Shown in pieces: positions 5,322 through 9,165 of a stretch of DNA of 9,165 nucleotides. The DNA is from Actinomycetota bacterium. Its GTDB lineage: Bacteria; Actinomycetota; Acidimicrobiia; Acidimicrobiales; Ilumatobacteraceae. Position numbers and translations under genes: made by a program. Location of the stretch: positions 1-9,165 of the forward strand of contig SXYT01000069.1 in assembly GCA_005788205.1 (NCBI GenBank). The letters are read 5' to 3'. The stretch's first letter is position 1; each line of letters opens with the position of its first letter. The notes beneath the pieces are model-generated. The model was not told the DNA's origin and made no database searches. It worked only from the letters and a program-made list of their open reading frames with translations.

Positions 5322-6674
5322 TCAGTCCTTCTTGCGCATCTCGCGGTAGTCGCGGGCGCCACCCTCGAGCGGTTCCACCTCGAGGGTGATGCCGTCGATG
5401 CCGGTCACGCGCATCCCCTGCGCATCCGTCAGTGGCGTCGACCTGTTCACGCGGGCTCGCCAGCGCGCACCGTTCACCAGGACCACTCCCTCGGGATCCA
5501 CGGGACCCACTGCGGTTCCCGTCTCACCCACGAGGTTGTCGCGACCGATGGTCGGTGTGGCAAAACGCGTGCGTGTCATCGACGGCATGCCGACCGTGTA
5601 GGTCAGGGCCACGCCGATGATGCACGTGGCCATCGTGATCCACCCGGGCCGCAGGGACAGGCCGTCGACGGACCTGAACAACCCGAAAGAACCGATGACG
5701 TAGAGCACCATGCCGGCCCCGGTCCAGAGGCGCGGCACACCGACCTGGACGTCCACGGCGAACGATGCGAACGCCGCGAGCAGCAGGACGAGGGCGAGAC
5801 CGTTCATGGGAAGGGCACCGAACCCCATCGCGCCGAGCAGCAGACAGACGGCACCGACGAGCCCCGCCACGCCCACGCCGGCGGTGAAGAACTCGAACAG
5901 GAGCAGTGCGAGACCGATCGTGAAGAGCAGGTACGCCGACGGCGGCGAGGCGACCGTGTGGAAGAGCCGCGGCACGAGACCCAACTTGAAGAACCGCGTC
6001 GTGGTGGCCTCACGGTTCACCTGTCCGTTCGCACCGATGCCGTCCTGGACCGTGTCGAGTGTGCGGCCCTTGACGGAGACCCCGTCCATCGCCAGGAGGA
6101 TGTTGCGCAGCACGGGCACGCCGCGGTCGTCACCGGCGAACTTCAGCACCTTCTGCTCGCGGGCCTCGAGGAACCCGAGGGTCCCGCTGCGGAGAACGTC
6201 GTCCGCTGCGCCGAAGGAGACCGGTGCGCCGTCCACCTTGAGCGGCGTCCCGGTGCGGCCGATCCGTGCACCCGGTGCCATCGCCGCGACGTCCGCGACG
6301 GCCACCATCTGCGCGGGGAGCCCGTACAGACGTGACCCGCTCGGCCCGACCCAGATGGCAACAGGGATCTTGGAGTTCTTGATGTCCGAGAGCAGGTCCG
6401 CCATTGCGTCACGGCCGATCACCGCACCCCGCGTGTTCACTTGGAGCACCACGGCCTGTGCACCGTTCGTGGCGCTGCGCCCGAGTGCGGTGCGGATGGA
6501 GTCGGCACTGATCCTGTCGACTAGTCCGGTCACCTCGACAACGTCGACCGGGGGGAGGTCCACGGTGGTCGCGGAACCGTCCTCCGCGGCTCGTGCCGGG
6601 CCCAGCGCCATCATCGGCGCGGCGAGCATGAGCCCCAGTCCGCACATGACGCGCAGCTTTGCGCCTACCCTCAC
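5322..6674 (-). CDS. NfeD-family membrane protein with degenerate ClpP-like N-terminal domain
   Basis: 450 residues, the long NfeD form. A signal peptide (1-30, cleavage after ARA) leads into a ClpP/crotonase-like domain (about 42-215): DVVEVTGLVD, VVLQVNTRGAVIGRDA and the strand VAIWVGPSG (105-113), ending at MAPGARIG. Five hydrophobic segments follow (about 247-265, 267-286, 290-308, 319-335, 345-362), and an NfeD OB-fold closes the protein (about 380-437: LVGETGTAV, VLVNGARWRAR). Long NfeD proteases cut membrane proteins such as stomatin partners with a Ser-Lys pair; the expected serine motif after PxGARA is here SRLYGLPAQ, with no serine at the right place, so the domain is probably inactive. 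GTG 6674 is backed by GAGGAG 6 bases upstream. It is divergent from the ATPase pair, 39 bases apart, and is the first gene of a minus-strand pair with the Nudix gene. Confidence 0.87.
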   Translation of the reverse strand: MRVGAKLRVMCGLGLMLAAPMMALGPARAAEDGSATTVDLPPVDVVEVTGLVDRISADSIRTALGRSATNGAQAVVLQVNTRGAVIGRDAMADLLSDIKNSKIPVAIWVGPSGSRLYGLPAQMVAVADVAAMAPGARIGRTGTPLKVDGAPVSFGAADDVLRSGTLGFLEAREQKVLKFAGDDRGVPVLRNILLAMDGVSVKGRTLDTVQDGIGANGQVNREATTTRFFKLGLVPRLFHTVASPPSAYLLFTIGLALLLFEFFTAGVGVAGLVGAVCLLLGAMGFGALPMNGLALVLLLAAFASFAVDVQVGVPRLWTGAGMVLYVIGSFGLFRSVDGLSLRPGWITMATCIIGVALTYTVGMPSMTRTRFATPTIGRDNLVGETGTAVGPVDPEGVVLVNGARWRARVNRSTPLTDAQGMRVTGIDGITLEVEPLEGGARDYREMRKKD

Positions 6675-6680
6675 TGGTCA

Positions 6681-6686
6681 CTCCTC
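6681..6686 (-). promoter_or_regulatory. Ribosome binding site of the NfeD-like gene
   Basis: GAGGAG on the minus strand, 6 bases before GTG 6674. It decides this start over the in-frame ATG at 6647, which would cut off the positively charged n-region of the signal peptide. Confidence 0.7.
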
Positions 6687-6713
6687 GATCTGCCCTGACG
6701 ACACGACGCACCC

Positions 6714-7562
6714 ATGGACATCCGCCACTTCCTCACCGCATCTCGAGCTCTCATTGTTGCGGGGAAGGGCGGGGTCGGGAAATCCGTGGTCTCGAAAGCC
6801 CTTGCGACAGTTGCCACAGACGCGGGATTGTCGGTGCTCCACGTGGAAATCGACGGCAAGGACGCCACCCCGTTCCCCGTCCCCTCCATGGACAGGCTGT
6901 CTCTCTCGGCTGGTTCCGCCCTCGGCGAGTACCTGCAGGGCAGGGGGCTGGGGATCCTCACCCGCCAACTGGACCGTCTGGGGATCGTGGACCTCGTGGC
7001 GAGCACGGCGCCCGGGATCGACGACCTGCTCGTGCTCGGCAAGATCAAGCAGCTGGTGCGCGACGACCCGCACGACGTCATCATCATCGACGGCCCCGCT
7101 GCCGGGCACGCGGTCGACCTGCTCCGCTCGCCGCGCACGCTCAAGCGCACCGTGCGCGGGGGACCGATCGCGCAGCAGGCGGATGACATCCTCGCGATGT
7201 TCGCCGATGCGGCGAGGCTGCGGGTGATGCTCGTGACGAGGCCTGCCGTGACGCCCGTCGGTGAGTTGGTCGAGACCGCGCGGGACATCACGGACTCGCT
7301 CGGTGTCCATCTCTCCCCCGTCGTCGTCAACGGCCTGCACCAGGGGGTTCCCGCCGGCGTCACGGCACCAGCCACCGGCGAACTTGCCCGCGCCCTCGCC
7401 TACGTCGAGGAACGACGGGGGGCCGAACAGGACGCCCTCGCCGTCCTTTCCGCCGCGGTGGACGAACCACAACTTCTCACCGGCCACCACGTCGCATCAG
7501 GTGCTGACCTCGTGTCCCTCGTTGCAGGTGACCTCCACGACGCAATCGGGGACCTGGCATGA
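6714..7562 (+). CDS. Get3/ArsA-like ATPase, subunit A of a tandem pair (BagA/Rv3679-like)
   Basis: 282 residues, SIMIBI-class ATPase related to the eukaryotic tail-anchored-protein chaperone Get3 and the arsenite pump ATPase ArsA. It has a full deviant Walker A, AGKGGVGKS (16-24), with signature Lys18 and catalytic-loop Lys23. The switch I region reads VEIDGKD (44-50) where ArsA has DPAHS, and the Walker B/switch II region reads IIDGPAAGH (124-132). Metal- or arsenite-binding cysteines of ArsA are absent; in fact the protein has no cysteine. ATG 6714 is the only reasonable start: an in-frame TGA lies at 6696-6698. No ribosome site or clear -10 box precedes it. Its stop overlaps the next gene by ATGA, so the two are made together. 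Mycobacterial Rv3679-Rv3680 form such a pair and associate with each other; the role there is not fully settled, and arsenic resistance is unlikely. Confidence 0.9.
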   Translation: MDIRHFLTASRALIVAGKGGVGKSVVSKALATVATDAGLSVLHVEIDGKDATPFPVPSMDRLSLSAGSALGEYLQGRGLGILTRQLDRLGIVDLVASTAPGIDDLLVLGKIKQLVRDDPHDVIIIDGPAAGHAVDLLRSPRTLKRTVRGGPIAQQADDILAMFADAARLRVMLVTRPAVTPVGELVETARDITDSLGVHLSPVVVNGLHQGVPAGVTAPATGELARALAYVEERRGAEQDALAVLSAAVDEPQLLTGHHVASGADLVSLVAGDLHDAIGDLA

Positions 7563-8599
7563 GCACTGCCACCGCCCGGCTCTGCGCCACATCGTCGGTC
7601 ATCGTCACGTGCGGCACGGGCGGGGTGGGAAAGACGAGCTGCGCTGCGGCGCTCGGGCTCGTCGCGGCCCGCCAGGGCCGCCGTGCCGTGGTGCTGACGA
7701 TCGACCCCGCGCGGCGGCTGGCCGACGCGATCGGGCTCGGGGGAACGGTCGCGAACGAGCCGGTCAGGGTGGAATGCGACGCACCGGGCGAACTGTGGGT
7801 TGCCATGCTCGACGTGCAGGCGACGTTCGACGGTCTCGTCACCTCCACGGCACGCGATCCCCAGCAGGCCCGGCGTGTGCTCGACAACCCGTTCTACAGG
7901 GGCCTGTCGCAGTCGCTCTCGGGGACACGCGACTACATGGCCGCCGAACGGCTGCACACGCTCGCGAACGACCCGCGGTTCGACCTGGTCATCGTGGACA
8001 CGCCGCCCACGCGCAGCGCACTGGATTTCCTCGAGTCACCCGAGCGCCTCGCCAGGTTCCTGCAGCACCCCGTGGTGCGCCTGCTCGTGGCGCAGGGCCG
8101 CGGGGGCCTGCGCATCGCCGGTGCGGCGATGCAGCCCGTGGTGAGGGCCATCGGGAAGGTGGTGGGCAGCGACGCGCTCTCCGGCGCCGTGTCGTTTCTC
8201 CAGTCGTTCGACGGCATGGAAGTGCAGTTCCGCGAGCGAGCACTCGCTGTCGCGGCGTTGCTCCGCGGCGACGGCACGTCGTTCACGGTCGTGGTGTCCC
8301 CTGCCGCGGATGCGGTGACGGAGGCCGACTGGTTCGTGAACGAGCTGCGCCGGCTCGGCATCGATCTGAGGCTGGTGATGGAAAACCGCGTGCCACCGGT
8401 GTTCGGCGAGGGAGTCGCCGCCGTGTTCCCCGGACTCGTGGCGGAGTCCGAGGCGGCAGAGGCCGTGCTCGCGGGGTTTAGGAACCGGACACTCGGCGTC
8501 CATCCGGATGCACGCGTCACCCGCGCGGCCGAGGCGGCCTCCGACATCCACGACATGGCAGGAATCACCCGTCTGGCCGACGAACTCTCCGCCGGGTGA
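7559..8599 (+). CDS. Get3/ArsA-like ATPase, subunit B of a tandem pair (BagB/Rv3680-like)
   Basis: 346 residues, the partner of the preceding ATPase. The P-loop is CGTGGVGKTS (18-27): the signature lysine of the deviant Walker A is replaced by Thr20, while the phosphate-binding Lys25 remains. Switch I is TIDPARRL (47-54), close to the ArsA/Get3 DPAHS motif, and switch II is VDTPPTRSALDF (146-157). The middle (about 165-235) is helix-rich with small hydrophobic and Met residues, where Get3 has its client-binding helices. The late segment LVMENRVPP corresponds to the adenine-contacting N-[KR] region of the family. The start overlaps the stop of subunit A (ATGA), which indicates translational coupling and a fixed ratio, consistent with a heteromer. 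The family's arsenic annotation should not be taken at face value. Confidence 0.92.
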   Translation: MSTATARLCATSSVIVTCGTGGVGKTSCAAALGLVAARQGRRAVVLTIDPARRLADAIGLGGTVANEPVRVECDAPGELWVAMLDVQATFDGLVTSTARDPQQARRVLDNPFYRGLSQSLSGTRDYMAAERLHTLANDPRFDLVIVDTPPTRSALDFLESPERLARFLQHPVVRLLVAQGRGGLRIAGAAMQPVVRAIGKVVGSDALSGAVSFLQSFDGMEVQFRERALAVAALLRGDGTSFTVVVSPAADAVTEADWFVNELRRLGIDLRLVMENRVPPVFGEGVAAVFPGLVAESEAAEAVLAGFRNRTLGVHPDARVTRAAEAASDIHDMAGITRLADELSAG

Positions 8600-8636
8600 G
8601 AACCCACGGACCGGGTGCCGCCGCGCGGCACGCAAG

Positions 8637-8642
8637 TAACAT
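8637..8642 (+). promoter_or_regulatory. -10 box of the receiver-domain gene (leaderless)
   Basis: TAACAT on the plus strand, followed by exactly 7 bases and then GTG 8650. The box overlaps the alternative ATG 8641. The spacing matches that at the RidA and mrp genes, which supports both the promoter and the GTG 8650 start. Confidence 0.5.
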
Positions 8643-8649
8643 GACACCC

Positions 8650-9102
8650 GTGCATGTGCTCATAGCAACCGATGCCCAGTGGGTTCTCGATGAGGTCGTC
8701 GCGGCCCTCGGTTCCCCGTCAACGTCGTTCCAGGTCGTCACGAACGGCCGCAAGGTCGCAGATGTCGTGGCGGCACGGACACCGGACATTGCGATTCTCG
8801 ACCTCCAGGTCGGTGCGATGGGCGGGATGGCGATCACCATGGACCTGCGCCTCGACGCGAGCTCGGGAATCCTGCCCCATGTGCCCGTGCTGATGCTCCT
8901 TGACCGTGAGGTGGACGTCCACATGGCCCGGCGCAGCGGCGCGAACGGTTGGATCATCAAGCCACTCGACGCGCTGCGGTTGCGCCGTGCCGTGGACGCC
9001 GTGACGAGCGGCGGTTGCTACGCCGAGGGAATCCCCGTGGAGGAACCCCTAGAGGCAGCCGTGCCCGAGCCAGCCGAGGATTCGGCGGATAGCCTCACCT
9101 AG
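8650..9102 (+). CDS. Stand-alone response-regulator receiver-domain protein
   Basis: 150 residues from GTG 8650. A CheY-like receiver domain fills residues 1-120: first strand MHVLIATD, phospho-acceptor Asp51 in DIAILDLQVG, and the KP pair Lys104-Pro105 in GWIIKPL. Two usual positions differ: the first acid of the metal pocket is Thr7 (only Asp8 remains), and the Thr/Ser switch residue is Leu84 in VLMLLDRE. Signalling may thus be altered or phosphate-independent. No output domain follows, only an acidic tail rich in Glu, Pro and Asp (125-150). GTG 8650 was chosen because the first strand starts there and a -10 box lies 7 bases upstream. ATG 8641 (153 residues) and GTG 8596, which overlaps the previous stop as GTGA (168 residues), are also in frame. 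It sits 50 bases after the ATPase pair and may be co-transcribed with it. No sensor kinase is in view. Confidence 0.85.
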   Translation: MHVLIATDAQWVLDEVVAALGSPSTSFQVVTNGRKVADVVAARTPDIAILDLQVGAMGGMAITMDLRLDASSGILPHVPVLMLLDREVDVHMARRSGANGWIIKPLDALRLRRAVDAVTSGGCYAEGIPVEEPLEAAVPEPAEDSADSLT

Positions 9103-9109
9103 CAGTCCT

Positions 9110-9123
9110 GCGGGGTGACCCGC
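9110..9123 (+). terminator. Short hairpin between the receiver gene and the tRNA gene
   Basis: GCGGG and CCCGC form a perfect 5-base stem around GTGA, which is a GNRA-type tetraloop. It starts 8 bases after the receiver gene's stop and ends 11 bases before the tRNA. No T-run follows, so termination is uncertain; it may instead mark an RNA processing boundary. Confidence 0.3.
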
Positions 9124-9134
9124 CGGATCCACAC

Positions 9135-9165
9135 CGGGGTGTGGCGCAGCTTGGTAGCGCGCGTC
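9135..9165 (+). tRNA. tRNA gene, 5' part only, probably tRNA-Pro
   Basis: The last 31 bases fit the start of a tRNA: acceptor strand CGGGGTG, TG at positions 8-9, D-stem GCGC, D-loop AGCTTGGTA, the D-stem return GCGC, G26, and the first bases CGTC of the anticodon stem. The C at position 1 and the D-arm are like bacterial tRNA-Pro genes, where C1-G72 is typical. The anticodon, T-arm and 3' end lie beyond the window, so the amino acid is inferred. Confidence 0.85.

Noticed and set aside
3826..5349. Plus-strand open frame of 507 codons
   Set aside because: It covers the end of mrp out of frame and the whole Nudix gene in antisense. The composition is His/Arg-rich and domain-free, a high-G+C shadow.
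5710..7227. Plus-strand open frame of 505 codons
   Set aside because: It runs antisense through the NfeD-like gene and then out of frame through ATPase subunit A. It is Ser/Arg-rich with no recognisable motif.
6714..8599. Arsenite efflux operon (arsA)
   Set aside because: No arsB, arsD or arsR nearby, subunit A has no cysteine, and the tandem arrangement matches the Rv3679-Rv3680 type instead.
9135..9165. tRNA gene as an integration site of a mobile element
   Set aside because: No integrase, repeat of the tRNA end, or foreign-looking sequence is seen to its left; the right side is outside the window.
1..9165. CRISPR array, insertion sequence or phage remnant
   Set aside because: No spaced direct repeats, no terminal inverted repeats, and no transposase or phage motif on either strand.

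Overview
The window is a high-G+C, gene-dense stretch of bacterial chromosome. Several things point to an actinobacterium, probably of the Acidimicrobiia type: the codon use, many GTG starts, TANNNT -10 boxes directly in front of start codons (leaderless transcripts), an Mrp without its usual CxxC, and a tandem Get3/ArsA-like ATPase pair of the mycobacterial Rv3679-Rv3680 kind. The class is inference; the phylum is fairly safe. No insertion sequence, phage gene, CRISPR array or other sign of recent transfer was seen, and every gene reads without a frameshift.

Layout. (1) 1-1809, minus strand: a probable three-gene operon read right to left. It holds a RidA-family protein (1453-1809), an easily missed 51-residue single-span membrane protein (1293-1448), and a PLP-dependent aromatic-amino-acid-decarboxylase-like enzyme that runs off the left edge (1-1262). 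(2) 1856-2767, plus strand: a Tat-exported lipoprotein with a thioredoxin-like C-terminal domain. It diverges from ridA and overlaps the next gene tail to tail. (3) 2760-4381: a divergent Fe-S assembly pair, an A-type carrier (minus) and the P-loop ATPase Mrp (plus). (4) 4390-6674, minus strand: an NfeD-type membrane protein with a degenerate ClpP-like domain, followed by a Nudix hydrolase of the NUDT19 type. (5) 6714-9102, plus strand: two overlapping Get3/ArsA-like ATPases and a stand-alone receiver-domain protein. (6) 9135 to the right end: the first 31 bases of a tRNA gene, probably tRNA-Pro.

How the genes may work together: the left operon pairs a PLP enzyme with RidA, which clears reactive enamines and imines made by PLP enzymes. 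The centre handles Fe-S clusters and extracytoplasmic thiol chemistry. The right side handles membrane proteins or membrane quality (NfeD, Get3-like pair), with a receiver protein that may report on it. Most of this is conserved actinobacterial housekeeping. The points most worth a second look are the 51-residue protein, the asymmetric P-loops of the ATPase pair, the NfeD protease domain without its serine, and the recurrent 7-nt leaderless promoter arrangement.
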